A stretch of DNA of 64,000 bases from UBA6814 sp040753075 (lineage in GTDB: Bacteria; Desulfobacterota; Desulfovibrionia; Desulfovibrionales; Desulfovibrionaceae): positions 18,822-82,821 of the forward strand of contig JBFMHA010000010.1 in NCBI GenBank assembly GCA_040753075.1, read 5' to 3'. Every line of letters starts with the position of its first letter. Within the stretch, counting starts at the first letter, position 1. The notes below the pieces were generated by a model that worked only from the letters and a program-made list of their open reading frames with translations, ran no database searches and was not told the origin of the DNA. Position numbers and translations under genes: made by a program. This document shows positions 42,167 through 50,473 of this stretch, piece by piece.

Positions 42167-42931
42167 ATGTACAGTTATGTCCCGGCACTCATCCTCCTCG
42201 GCCTTTTCCTCTTCTCCGCCCTCAAGGTGCTCAACGAATACGAACGCGGCGTCATCTTCCGCCTGGGCCGGATCATCGACGCCAAGGGGCCGGGCCTCAT
42301 CATCCTCATCCCGGTCATCGACCGCATGGTCAAGGTCAGCCTGCGCATGGTGACCATGGACATCCCCAACCAGGACGTGATCACCAAGGACAACGTGAGC
42401 ATCAAGGTCAACGCGGTGCTCTATTTCAGGGTCGTGGACCCCACCAAGGCCATCCTTCAGGTGGAGGACTACATGTTCGCCACCTCCCAGCTGGCCCAGA
42501 CCACCCTGCGCAGCGTGTGCGGCGGCGTGGAGCTGGACGAGATCCTGGCCCACCGGGACAAGGTGAACTCCCAGATCCAGACCATCCTGGACCAGCACAC
42601 CGACCCCTGGGGCATCAAGGTGAGCACGGTGGAGCTCAAGCACATAGACCTGCCCCAGGAGATGCAGCGCGCCATGGCCAAGCAGGCCGAGGCCGAGCGC
42701 GAACGCCGGGCCAAGGTCATCAACGCCGAGGGCGAGTTCCAGGCCGCGGAGAAGCTCACCCAGGCCGCCGCCATCATCGGCCAGCACCCCGAGGCCCTGC
42801 AGTTGCGCTATCTCCAGACCATGCGCGAGATGTCCGCCGAGAGCAAGGCCTCCACCATCTTGCCCCTGCCTCTTGATTTTTTGCGCTTTGCCTGGAAGAT
42901 TCCCCCCTCCGGCAGCGGCGAGGGAGCATAA
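42167..42931 (+). CDS. Slipin (stomatin/prohibitin-like SPFH protein)
   Basis: 254 residues. One N-terminal membrane helix (YVPALILLGLFLFSALKVL) and the SPFH domain NEYERGVIFRLGRIIDAKGPGLIILIPVIDRMVKV, then DNVSIKVNAVLYFRV and a coiled-coil with AKQAEAERERRAKVINAEGE. It organises membrane microdomains and is the predicted NfeD partner. A parS-like palindrome begins 8 bp after its stop. Confidence 0.94.
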   Translation: MYSYVPALILLGLFLFSALKVLNEYERGVIFRLGRIIDAKGPGLIILIPVIDRMVKVSLRMVTMDIPNQDVITKDNVSIKVNAVLYFRVVDPTKAILQVEDYMFATSQLAQTTLRSVCGGVELDEILAHRDKVNSQIQTILDQHTDPWGIKVSTVELKHIDLPQEMQRAMAKQAEAERERRAKVINAEGEFQAAEKLTQAAAIIGQHPEALQLRYLQTMREMSAESKASTILPLPLDFLRFAWKIPPSGSGEGA

Positions 42932-42938
42932 TCCTTCC

Positions 42939-42954
42939 TGTTTCACATGAAACA
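42939..42954. promoter_or_regulatory. parS-like palindrome 1
   Basis: TGTTTCACATGAAACA, one base from the conserved ParB-binding site TGTTNCACGTGAAACA (CA in place of CG at the centre). It lies 1.5 kb upstream of parA and may be bound by the ParB encoded at 45793. Confidence 0.75.
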
Positions 42955-43045
42955 CCCCCCAGCGTAAGCCCGGGACCCGTGCGAGGACCGGCGCGGAGCA
43001 CCCGCGCCCACAGCACACCATACCAACCTCACAGGCGACACCCGC

Positions 43046-44053
43046 ATGCACATTCTCGTCACTGGCGCGGCCGGCTTCATTGGCTCCCACCTGAGCAAGC
43101 GCTTCCTTGGCATGGGCCATACCGTGGTCGGCCTGGACAACCTGAACGACTACTATTCCGTCCAGCTCAAGAAGGACCGGCTGGCCCTGATCCAGGACCA
43201 TCCCGGCTTCACCTTCGCCAGGCTGGACCTGTCCGACACCGAGGGCATGGCCCGACTCTTCGCCGAACAGGGATTCACCCATGTGGTGAACCTGGCGGCC
43301 CAGGCGGGCGTTCGCTACAGCATCGAGAATCCTCGCGCCTACATCGACAGCAACGTTGTCGGGTTCCTCAACATTCTCGAAGGGTGCAGGCACAACAAGG
43401 TGCAGCACCTGGCCTTCGCGTCGTCCAGCTCGGTCTACGGCCTGAACACCACCATGCCCTTCAGCGTCCACCACAACGTGGATCATCCCATCAGCCTTTA
43501 CGCGGCCACCAAGAAGTCCAACGAGCTCATGGCCCACACCTACAGCTACCTCTACGGCCTGCCGGCCACGGGGCTGCGCTTCTTCACGGTGTACGGCCCC
43601 TGGGGCCGCCCGGACATGGCGCTCTACCTCTTCACCAAGGCCATACTCGAAGGCAAGCCCATCAACGTGTTCAACCACGGCAAGATGCGCCGGGATTTCA
43701 CCTACATCGACGACATCGTGGAAGGCGTCGCGCGTGTGACGCAGCGTATTCCGGAAGCGAACACGGCGTGGTCCGGCGACACCCCGGATCCCAGCTCCTC
43801 GCCGGCCCCGTACAAGCTCTACAACATCGGCAACAACAACGTTGAGGAGCTCTCGCGATACATCGAAGTCCTCGAGAACTGCCTCGGCAAGAAAGCCATC
43901 AAGAATTTCATGCCGTTGCAACCGGGCGACGTGCCCGCCACCTATGCCAACGTGGATGACCTGCTCCGCGATGTCGGATTCAAGCCCAATACCACCATCG
44001 AAGACGGAATCGCCAAGTTTGTCGCGTGGTTCCGCGAATACCACCAGATGTAG
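43046..44053 (+). CDS. NAD-dependent sugar epimerase (UDP-glucuronate 4-epimerase-like)
   Basis: 335 residues of the extended SDR family. Glycine-rich GAAGFIGSHLSK at residue 7, then DNLNDYYSVQLKKDRL, NLAAQAGVRYSIENPRAY and ASSSSVYG. The active-site pair is Tyr152-x3-Lys156 in SLYAATKKSNE. FFTVYGPWGRPDMAL and RDFTYIDDIVEGV identify the UDP-glucuronate 4-epimerase group that supplies galacturonate for polysaccharides. It stands between two parS-like sites with no other sugar gene adjacent, apart from the heptose kinase further on. Confidence 0.92.
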   Translation: MHILVTGAAGFIGSHLSKRFLGMGHTVVGLDNLNDYYSVQLKKDRLALIQDHPGFTFARLDLSDTEGMARLFAEQGFTHVVNLAAQAGVRYSIENPRAYIDSNVVGFLNILEGCRHNKVQHLAFASSSSVYGLNTTMPFSVHHNVDHPISLYAATKKSNELMAHTYSYLYGLPATGLRFFTVYGPWGRPDMALYLFTKAILEGKPINVFNHGKMRRDFTYIDDIVEGVARVTQRIPEANTAWSGDTPDPSSSPAPYKLYNIGNNNVEELSRYIEVLENCLGKKAIKNFMPLQPGDVPATYANVDDLLRDVGFKPNTTIEDGIAKFVAWFREYHQM

Positions 44054-44130
44054 CCACATTGACAGGGCTTCGCGGTCTCGAGTAAGAAGTCGCAGGTCGC
44101 ATTGAATCCACAGACCCAGCCGAGGCGGGA

Positions 44131-44421
44131 ATGGAGTTCACAGCGCTGAAATCCGGAATGGATAGGACGTTTCAGGAAATCCAGACCCGTACCTCGCACG
44201 GGGAATTGCCGGAACTCGAACGGGTTGGCGCCTTTGTCAGACTCTGCCGGCAACTGCACACCCAGGCTCCGGACGAATGGGCCGACGAGGCCGGAGACTT
44301 CTCGCACATGGCGGAAAAGCTCCTGCAGGCCGTGAAGAACGGTTCGGTCGAAGAATCCGTCCTCTGCGTGGAGTCCCTAAACGAGGCGCAGACCTATTGT
44401 CACCGCATGTTCAAGGACTAG
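44131..44421 (+). CDS. XXXCH-type small protein
   Basis: 96 residues, mostly helical, hydrophilic. The end, SLNEAQTYCHRMFKD, resembles the C-terminal XXXCH motif (CH followed by a short basic/aromatic tail) of a small-protein domain described mainly in deltaproteobacteria. If so, it belongs to a family of unknown role. It has no signal peptide. It is located 77 bp after the epimerase and 14 bp before the second parS-like site. Confidence 0.7.
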   Translation: MEFTALKSGMDRTFQEIQTRTSHGELPELERVGAFVRLCRQLHTQAPDEWADEAGDFSHMAEKLLQAVKNGSVEESVLCVESLNEAQTYCHRMFKD

Positions 44422-44435
44422 TTCGTCGATTTTCA

Positions 44436-44451
44436 TGTTTCCCGTGAAACA
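44436..44451. promoter_or_regulatory. parS-like palindrome 2
   Basis: TGTTTCCCGTGAAACA, one base from the ParB consensus, located 22 bp upstream of the parA start. Position suggests both partition and autoregulation. Confidence 0.8.
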
Positions 44452-44472
44452 TCCCGCAAGGGGGTGAACGCC

Positions 44473-45252
44473 GTGTCGCGTATCATCGTTGTCGCCAATC
44501 AAAAGGGCGGCGTGGGCAAAACCACCACTGCGGTCAACCTGGCCGCCAGCCTGGCGGTCATGGAAAAAAAGGTCCTGGTGGTGGATTGCGATCCCCAGGC
44601 CAACGCCACCAGCGGGTTCGGCATCTATGCCGACTCGGTCAAGGACAGCATCTACACCGTGCTCCACGAGCCGGCGCGGGTGCAGCAGGCCATCCACAAG
44701 ACCGCCCTGCCCTTCCTCTCGCTCATACCCTCGTCGCAGGACCTGGTGGCCGCGGACCTGGAGCTGGTGAACAAGCCGGCCCGGGAGTACTACCTGCGGG
44801 AAGTTCTCAAGCCGCTGCGGGAGGAGTTCGAGTTCATCCTCCTGGACTGCCCGCCGTCGCTGGGGCTCCTCACCCTCAACGCCCTGTGCGCGGCCGAGGA
44901 AGTGCTCATCCCGCTCCAGTGCGAGTATTACGCCCTGGAGGGCATCGCCAAGCTCCTCCAGACCTACGGGCTGGTGCGCAAGCGGCTGAATCCGCGCATC
45001 CGGCTGCTGGGGGTGCTGCTGACCATGTTCGACGCGCGCAACCGCCTGTCGCGCATGGTGCGCAACGAGATCCGCCGGACCTTCCCCGAGCATCTCCTGG
45101 AGACCATCGTGCCGCGCAACGTCCGGCTGTCCGAGGCCCCGAGCTTCGGCAAGCCGGCCATCAGCTACGACATCAAGTCGTTGGGGGCGCAGTCCTACCT
45201 GCGGCTGGCCCAGGAAGTGGTCAAGCGCCGGCCGCTGGTGGGCAATGCCTGA
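44473..45252 (+). CDS. parA: Chromosome partitioning ATPase ParA/Soj
   Basis: 259 residues. Deviant Walker A KGGVGKTT with Lys11 and Lys16, Walker A' DCDPQANATSGFGI, Walker B ILLDCPPSLGLLTLNAL. ATP-dependent dimerisation on DNA drives movement of ParB-parS complexes. The GTG at 44473 with AAGGGGG 8 nt upstream is chosen over the in-frame GTG at 44464. parB is not directly adjacent: a minus-strand gene lies between. Confidence 0.94.
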   Translation: MSRIIVVANQKGGVGKTTTAVNLAASLAVMEKKVLVVDCDPQANATSGFGIYADSVKDSIYTVLHEPARVQQAIHKTALPFLSLIPSSQDLVAADLELVNKPAREYYLREVLKPLREEFEFILLDCPPSLGLLTLNALCAAEEVLIPLQCEYYALEGIAKLLQTYGLVRKRLNPRIRLLGVLLTMFDARNRLSRMVRNEIRRTFPEHLLETIVPRNVRLSEAPSFGKPAISYDIKSLGAQSYLRLAQEVVKRRPLVGNA

Positions 45253-45286
45253 GAACAGGCCGGCGCAACGGAGGATGATCGGGGGT

Positions 45287-45682
45287 TCACGCCTCGAACG
45301 GCTTGGTCTCGACCGTGATCTTGTCCTTGAAGTGCCGCTTCATGATCCGGGACCTGCAGGATTGGCACTCGAAACGCACCAGACCGCCCAGGTTGCAGGC
45401 CGAAAGCCGGAACTTGCGGGGCTCGTCTCGCTGCCAGTCCACGGTGCTGTTGCCGCACGCGCTGCAACTCACGTCGGTGTCCACGGGATAGGGGAAATCC
45501 CAGAATTCCAGCAGAGTGGCCCAGTCGGCCAGGGGTTCGGGCAGGGGCGGCTCGACAGCCGGCGCGGAAGCCGGAAGATGGGCGGCCAGTTCAGGCTCCA
45601 ACCGGGTCCAGAGTTCGGCAGCAATGAAAACGCCCAGGAGCTTTCCCTTTTCGTCGTACAGCCTGGTGATCTTGTCGGACAT
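45287..45682 (-). CDS. Hypothetical zinc-ribbon protein between parA and parB
   Basis: 131 residues. N-terminus ITRLYDEKGKLLGVFIAAELW is a small beta/alpha domain with a linker rich in Pro. The C-terminal half has CSACG and CQSC, two pairs of Cys 35 residues apart, consistent with one zinc ribbon. It is transcribed against parA and parB and would be separated from both by convergent/divergent arrangement. Family unknown. Stop at 45287 and start at ATG 45682. Confidence 0.8.
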   Translation of the reverse strand: MSDKITRLYDEKGKLLGVFIAAELWTRLEPELAAHLPASAPAVEPPLPEPLADWATLLEFWDFPYPVDTDVSCSACGNSTVDWQRDEPRKFRLSACNLGGLVRFECQSCRSRIMKRHFKDKITVETKPFEA

Positions 45683-45792
45683 GCGCGTCTCGTTCGGTTG
45701 CCGGTTTTCCAGGTAATCTGACGGCCCGCTCGCCGCAGGCCTGCGCAAGAACAGGTGATAGCGTCTCAACCAGCATTGTCAAGGAGTTGCCT

Positions 45793-46713
45793 ATGGCCAT
45801 CCAGCGAGGACTCGGGCGCGGACTGGACGCGCTCCTGTCGGGATTTGGCGAGGACATGGCCACACCGGACGTCCTCTACGTGCCCGTAGAGGATATCCGG
45901 CCCAACCCGAACCAGCCGCGCCGGGATTTCGACCAGGCGGCCCTGGAGGAGCTCGCCGAGTCCATCCGGGAAAGCGGGGTGCTCCAGCCCATCCTCCTGC
46001 GCTCCATGACCGGCGGGGAGGCCAGATACGAGCTGGTGGCCGGCGAAAGGCGCTGGCGCGCCTCCCAGTTGGCCGGGAAGAGCGACATCCCGGCCATTGT
46101 CCGGGAAATGACCGACGACCAGAGTCTGGCCATCGCCCTGGTGGAGAACCTCCAGCGCGAGGATCTCAACCCCATCGAGGAGGCCGTGGGCTTCGGCCAG
46201 CTCCAGGAGCGCTTTGGACTGACCCAGGAAGACCTTGCCAGGCGCCTCGGCAAGAGCCGGCCGGCCATCGCCAATACCCTGCGCCTGCTGCAGCTGCCCG
46301 AGCCCATGCAGATCGACATCCGCAGCGGCAGGCTGAGCGCCGGGCACGGCCGCGCCCTGCTGGCCGTCGTCGAGGAGGCGGCCCGCGAAGACCTCTGGCG
46401 GACCCTCCTGGAGCGGAATCTCTCGGTGCGCGAGGCCGAGGCCATGGCCGTGCACTGGAAGGATCACGGAGCGTTCCCGGAAACCGTCGCCGCCCCGGCC
46501 AAGGCGCCCTCGCGCCAGCGCGCCTCCAGGCAGCACGACCCGGAACTGGCGGACCTGCGGGAAAGGCTGGCCGCCCTCCTGGGCCTTGCCGTGGGCTGCA
46601 AGGGAAGCCTGGACAAGGGTCAGATCGTCCTGGGCTTCGCCTCCCGCCAGGAACTGGCCAGGTTGCTGGAGCGCCTGGGCCTGGACCTGGGCCTGGCCGA
46701 CCAGGAGTCGTGA
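45793..46713 (+). CDS. parB: ParB/Spo0J family chromosome partition protein
   Basis: 306 residues. N-terminal DVLYVPVEDIRPNPNQPRRDFDQAALEELAESIRESGVLQPILLR, the CTPase/ParB box GERRWRAS, and the HTH (EAVGFGQLQERFGLTQEDLARRLGKSRPAIANTLRLLQLP). A C-terminal dimerisation domain follows a linker (APSRQRASRQHD). AAGGAG is 6 nt before ATG 45793. The two parS-like sites upstream of parA fit its expected target. Confidence 0.95.
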   Translation: MAIQRGLGRGLDALLSGFGEDMATPDVLYVPVEDIRPNPNQPRRDFDQAALEELAESIRESGVLQPILLRSMTGGEARYELVAGERRWRASQLAGKSDIPAIVREMTDDQSLAIALVENLQREDLNPIEEAVGFGQLQERFGLTQEDLARRLGKSRPAIANTLRLLQLPEPMQIDIRSGRLSAGHGRALLAVVEEAAREDLWRTLLERNLSVREAEAMAVHWKDHGAFPETVAAPAKAPSRQRASRQHDPELADLRERLAALLGLAVGCKGSLDKGQIVLGFASRQELARLLERLGLDLGLADQES

Positions 46714-46718
46714 GCCCC

Positions 46719-47765
46719 ATGCCCCCCAGACTTCCCAAGACGCCCTCCCCTGCCCATCTGGCCTCCCGCATCCCGGACATGGCCGGCAGCACGGTGGTCA
46801 TCGTGGGCGATTGCATCCTGGACCACTACCTGGTGGGCGAGGTCAGCCGCATCTCGCCGGAAGCGCCCGTGCCCGTGGTCCAGGTCAAGAAGGAACGCCA
46901 CCTCCTGGGCGGGGCGGGCAACGTGGCCCGCAACGTCCAGACCCTGGGCGGGGCGCCCGTCCTCGTGGGACTGGTGGGGAGCGACCCTGCGGCCGGACAG
47001 CTCAAGGAACTCCTGGCCGAGCAGAACATCACCGCCCGCCTGGTGCAGGACCCGGCCCGGCCCACCACCCGCAAGACCCGGATCATCGCCCACAACCAGC
47101 AGGTGGTGCGGGTGGACCGGGAGCAGTGCGAGCCCGTGCGGGGCCCCATCCTCGACCAGATCTTCTCGGAGCTGGAAGCCGCCTTGCAGGCCGCGCCGGT
47201 GCTCATTCTCTCGGACTACGGGAAGGGCCTGGTCACCCGCCGCTTCATGGATCGCCTCTGGGAGCTCATCAACCGGCTGCCCAAGCGCCCCCTGGTGCTC
47301 GTGGACCCCAAGGTGCGCAACTTCGCGCTCTACAAGGGCGTGGACCTGCTCACCCCCAACACCAAGGAGGCGGCCGAGGGCTCGGGCGTGCCCATCGAGG
47401 ACCGCACCGACATCCTGCGCGCCGGCCTGGCCGTGTTCCGCAAGCTCCAGTGCCGCCACCTGCTCATCACCCTGGGCCCCGACGGCATGGCCCTGTTCCA
47501 GTCCCCGGAGCAGGTGCTGCACATCCACACCGCAGCCCAGAAGGTGTTCGACGTCACCGGCGCCGGCGACACGGTCATCGCCACCCTGGCCCTGGCCCTG
47601 GCCGCGGGCTTCTCCCTGCTGGAGTCCTGCATCCTGGCCAACCACGCCGCCGGCATCGTGGTCGGCGAAGTGGGCGCCGCCGCAGTCGCGGCCCAAACCC
47701 TCCGGGACCACCTCTCCTCCGCCGAGGAGATGCCCGTGGAATCCTGGCTCCACGCGGGCGGATAA
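46719..47765 (+). CDS. rfaE1: D-glycero-beta-D-manno-heptose-7-phosphate kinase (RfaE1/HldA)
   Basis: 348 residues of the PfkB carbohydrate kinase family. STVVIVGDCILDHYLVGEVSRISPEAPVPVV and the glycine pair GGAGNVARNVQTLGG match the N-terminal half of HldE/RfaE; VFDVTGAGDTVIATLALALAAG is the PfkB ATP/catalytic motif. There is no cytidylyltransferase domain, so this is the single-domain form as in HldA. It makes heptose 1,7-bisphosphate for lipopolysaccharide core. It follows parB directly (ATG 46719; the in-frame GTG at 46710 overlaps parB). Confidence 0.9.
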   Translation: MPPRLPKTPSPAHLASRIPDMAGSTVVIVGDCILDHYLVGEVSRISPEAPVPVVQVKKERHLLGGAGNVARNVQTLGGAPVLVGLVGSDPAAGQLKELLAEQNITARLVQDPARPTTRKTRIIAHNQQVVRVDREQCEPVRGPILDQIFSELEAALQAAPVLILSDYGKGLVTRRFMDRLWELINRLPKRPLVLVDPKVRNFALYKGVDLLTPNTKEAAEGSGVPIEDRTDILRAGLAVFRKLQCRHLLITLGPDGMALFQSPEQVLHIHTAAQKVFDVTGAGDTVIATLALALAAGFSLLESCILANHAAGIVVGEVGAAAVAAQTLRDHLSSAEEMPVESWLHAGG

Positions 47766-47770
47766 GCTCC

Positions 47771-48160
47771 ATGGCCACCCTCTCCATCATCGCCGAGGTG
47801 GCGGAGCAGATCATCCTGGACGCCATGCAGCGCGGCGAGTTCGACAACCTCTCGGGCAAGGGCAGGCCCCTGCCTCCCGCCGATGACGCCCTCGTTCCCG
47901 AAGACCTGCGCATGGCCTTCAAGATCCTCAAGAACTCCGGCCACCTGCCCCCCGACATCCAGGAGCGCAAGGACATCACCACCGCCCTCGAACTGCTCCA
48001 GAACTGCCAGGACGAACAGGAGCGGTACCGCCAGATCCAGAAGGTCAACTACCTCACAATGAAGCTCAACGCCCGCCGCCGCAAACCCGTCAATCTCGAA
48101 CTCGACCAGGTCTACTACGACAAGATCGTGGAGCGGACGTCGGTGAAGGGGAAGAGGTAG
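47771..48160 (+). CDS. DUF1992 (DnaJ subfamily C member 28-like) protein
   Basis: 129 residues. It starts MATLSIIAEVAEQIILDAMQRGEFDNLSGKGRPLP and continues DLRMAFKILKNSGHLPPDIQERKD, the DUF1992 domain found alone in bacteria and in eukaryotic DNAJC28. The second half is a helical hairpin with basic residues (NYLTMKLNARRRKPVNLELDQVYYDKIVERTSVK). No J domain is present. Function unknown. Short intergenic distance (5 bp) to the heptose kinase. Confidence 0.88.
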   Translation: MATLSIIAEVAEQIILDAMQRGEFDNLSGKGRPLPPADDALVPEDLRMAFKILKNSGHLPPDIQERKDITTALELLQNCQDEQERYRQIQKVNYLTMKLNARRRKPVNLELDQVYYDKIVERTSVKGKR

Positions 48161-48164
48161 GAAG

Positions 48165-48220
48165 CCGAGAGGGGAGGGAAGCCCCCTTTTTGGAAAAAGT
48201 GGGTTTCCCTCCCCTCTCGG
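48165..48220 (+). terminator. Terminator hairpin after the parB operon
   Basis: A perfect 16-bp stem CCGAGAGGGGAGGGAA with its complement closes a 24-nt A/T-containing loop. It starts 4 bp after the DUF1992 stop and borders repeat copy A. Confidence 0.6.
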
Positions 48221-48453
48221 GCTCTCCCCGCCCTTCCCCAAAAACTTTTGTAACGGGCCTTCGGCCCTCCCAGAGGGCCTTTCGGCGAACACCCCCCTTC
48301 GTACCGGGCGCTTCGGCCGGTGGCGTCCAGCCCCCTGCCCGGAATCCCGTGCGTGCACTGCGGCGCAGCCGCGCTGCTTCCCGTCCGCGCTGCGGGGAGG
48401 CGAGGAGCCTCCCCTGCCGGGGTCCGGGGCTACGCCCCGGAAACGAACGCCCC
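48219..48453. repeat. Dispersed intergenic repeat, long copy A
   Basis: About 235 bp that align with the reverse complement of 63734-64000. Shared blocks include GGGCTCTCCCCGCCCTTCCC, TAACGGGCCTTCGGCCCT, CCCCCTGCCCGGAATCCCGT and the GGCGAGGAGCC block also found at 24967. It lies in the 302-bp gap between convergent genes, with no ORF of its own that looks real. Confidence 0.85.
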
Positions 48454-48462
48454 TGCCCAGTC

Positions 48463-50403
48463 CTACCGCGCCTGCGCCAACCCCTGGATGCGATAATTGA
48501 ACTCGTAGGAGAGCGCCCCGCTCCATTCCCTGGCCAGGGCGCTCTTGTAGCGGGTGCCGTGGCCTGGGCCTACGGGCTTTCCGTAGGAGAAGAACCAGTT
48601 GACCACCGCGTCGCCGGTGAAGCCGAGGACCAGCCAGTAGTCGCCGGGGTCGAGCTGGGGGGTGTCGCGGGTGAAGGAGAAGTCCGCCCAGCGGTAGCCC
48701 GGGCGCAGGGAAAGGCCGGCGAGGTCGAGGATGTCGCTGGTGGCCAGGAGCTTGCCGGGATGGCCGGCGTCGTCGGAGCGCAGTTCGAGCCAGAGTTGGC
48801 CGCCGCCGCCGTACCGGTGCAGGGCCAGGCCGGCCGACTTCAGCCGGAGGGTTTCGTCGAGCTGGAATAGCTGGGCGTACTGGGTGAGGTTGGTGGTCAC
48901 GTACTGGGCGCTCTCCACGAGGAAGGTGCGGGTGGACTGGAAGGTATTGGCCCCGGTGCGCTGGGCGGTGCGGGTGGCCGAGAAGTCGACATCCTGGGGA
49001 TAGTCCAGGTTGCCGGCCAGGTAGGGGCGGCTGAAACGGGTCGGCTTGGCCTTGGCCGGAAGTTCGGCTGCGTGCGGCGTCCTGGGGGACGCGGGAGCGG
49101 CGGGCTTGGACTGCTTATCAGGCGATACAGGCTGCGGCTTTTCCGAGGTATTGACCGCAGTTTTGCCCGGGGGCTGGGGGAGCGCGGTCGCGGGCGCGGA
49201 CAGGGACACGGGAATCCTTGGCTGGCGTTGGCTGGAAGCCTCCGGGACAGAGGGCGCGGGCGGCTGTATTCCTGGGGGCCGGGGAGCGGATTCAGGTTGC
49301 ACGGGCCGGGGCACGGGCGACGGAGAAGCCGCGGCCAGGGAAAGGCCGATGCGGGGCTGGCGCAGAAGCTTGCGGGACCCCTCGTCCAGCAGTTGCCCGG
49401 ACAGATCAACCTCGTCCCGGAGATAGGACGCCGCGTGCTCCTCGAGCAGCCGCGGCGAGGAGCCGGCGACTTCGCGCTGGATCCAGGCCATGCGGCCGTC
49501 CTGGTCGGTGTCGAGGTTGTCGACGCCGATCTCGCAGCGCAGGTAGCGGTTGGCCACGAAGAGCAGGCTGTTCTGGGCGTCGAAAGGGGCCCAGCCCAGG
49601 TCCGGAAACCAGACCTCGACCCAGGAGTGCCGGCCCAGGGCCATCTTGCTGGTGAAGGTGAGACCGGTGGTCTGCACGTCGTAGGGCCGGTCCAGGGTGA
49701 TGCCGTTGACGATGCGCACGGGTATGCCCACGGACCGCAGGAGGGCTGCGGCCAGGTGCGAGAAGTTCTGGCAGTTGCCTTTGCGGGAGGCCAGGGTTGA
49801 CAATGCGTCGTACTTTTTGGTGGTTGAAACGTATTGGATGTTGTCCACGATCCACGCTATGCATTGGCGCACGGCATCCCAGGAGGTGCGGGCGCTGGAG
49901 GTGAGTTCCGACGCCAATTCCCTGATTTCACGGGAATTCGATTGGACTTGCGCGCTGGGCTCCAGGTAGACGCGGACATCCAGGGGGGGGCGGGCGGGGG
50001 GGAACGCAACCGTGGAGCGGACCTCCTGGAGCACCGTGCGGGTGGCGGTCCCCAGGACGTAGGTCTGGGTGATCTCGGCAGGCGGCGCGTTCCAGGTGGC
50101 GGTGAGGATGGTGTTGCCCCGGTTGTCGGTGCTGCGGGATTGGCTGTCCGGCTGCGGCGTGAAGTGCAGGGAGAAGTCGATGACCTCCTGGCCGGTGGTC
50201 AGGGAGGCGTACGGTTGGGGCTCCACCACGCTGAGGGAGAGCATCCGCGTTGCGGAGGCGCCCTGCACCCGGTACGTCAGGGTGTAGCTCAGGCGGGAGT
50301 CCATGCGGCCGTCCATGACCAGGCTGGCTGCCAAGGCCGGGGATTGGAGGAAGAGCAGCCAGGCCAGGACGGCGGGGATGAGGTGTCGCGGGGGAGCGGT
50401 CAT
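48463..50403 (-). CDS. Secreted transglutaminase-like protein with C-terminal beta domain
   Basis: 646 residues. A Sec signal peptide (VLAWLLFLQSPALA) is followed by an N-terminal beta domain and the transglutaminase core with catalytic Cys211 (GNCQNFSH), His259 (RHSWVEVW) and Asp275 (PFDAQNS). A Pro/Ser/Ala-rich linker of about 100 residues (360-460) joins a C-terminal jelly-roll-like domain (about 485-640) that resembles a carbohydrate- or ligand-binding fold. An activity on cell-wall cross-links or periplasmic proteins is likely. It is the last minus-strand gene before the repeat and is 70 bp downstream of the TIM-barrel gene. Confidence 0.88.
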   Translation of the reverse strand: MTAPPRHLIPAVLAWLLFLQSPALAASLVMDGRMDSRLSYTLTYRVQGASATRMLSLSVVEPQPYASLTTGQEVIDFSLHFTPQPDSQSRSTDNRGNTILTATWNAPPAEITQTYVLGTATRTVLQEVRSTVAFPPARPPLDVRVYLEPSAQVQSNSREIRELASELTSSARTSWDAVRQCIAWIVDNIQYVSTTKKYDALSTLASRKGNCQNFSHLAAALLRSVGIPVRIVNGITLDRPYDVQTTGLTFTSKMALGRHSWVEVWFPDLGWAPFDAQNSLLFVANRYLRCEIGVDNLDTDQDGRMAWIQREVAGSSPRLLEEHAASYLRDEVDLSGQLLDEGSRKLLRQPRIGLSLAAASPSPVPRPVQPESAPRPPGIQPPAPSVPEASSQRQPRIPVSLSAPATALPQPPGKTAVNTSEKPQPVSPDKQSKPAAPASPRTPHAAELPAKAKPTRFSRPYLAGNLDYPQDVDFSATRTAQRTGANTFQSTRTFLVESAQYVTTNLTQYAQLFQLDETLRLKSAGLALHRYGGGGQLWLELRSDDAGHPGKLLATSDILDLAGLSLRPGYRWADFSFTRDTPQLDPGDYWLVLGFTGDAVVNWFFSYGKPVGPGHGTRYKSALAREWSGALSYEFNYRIQGLAQAR

Positions 50404-50473
50404 TGCGTGAGGCTATACGGGTGTTTTGCCGGACACAAGCCGTATCGGCCGGTTCACGCGGAAGTCGAGGGCG

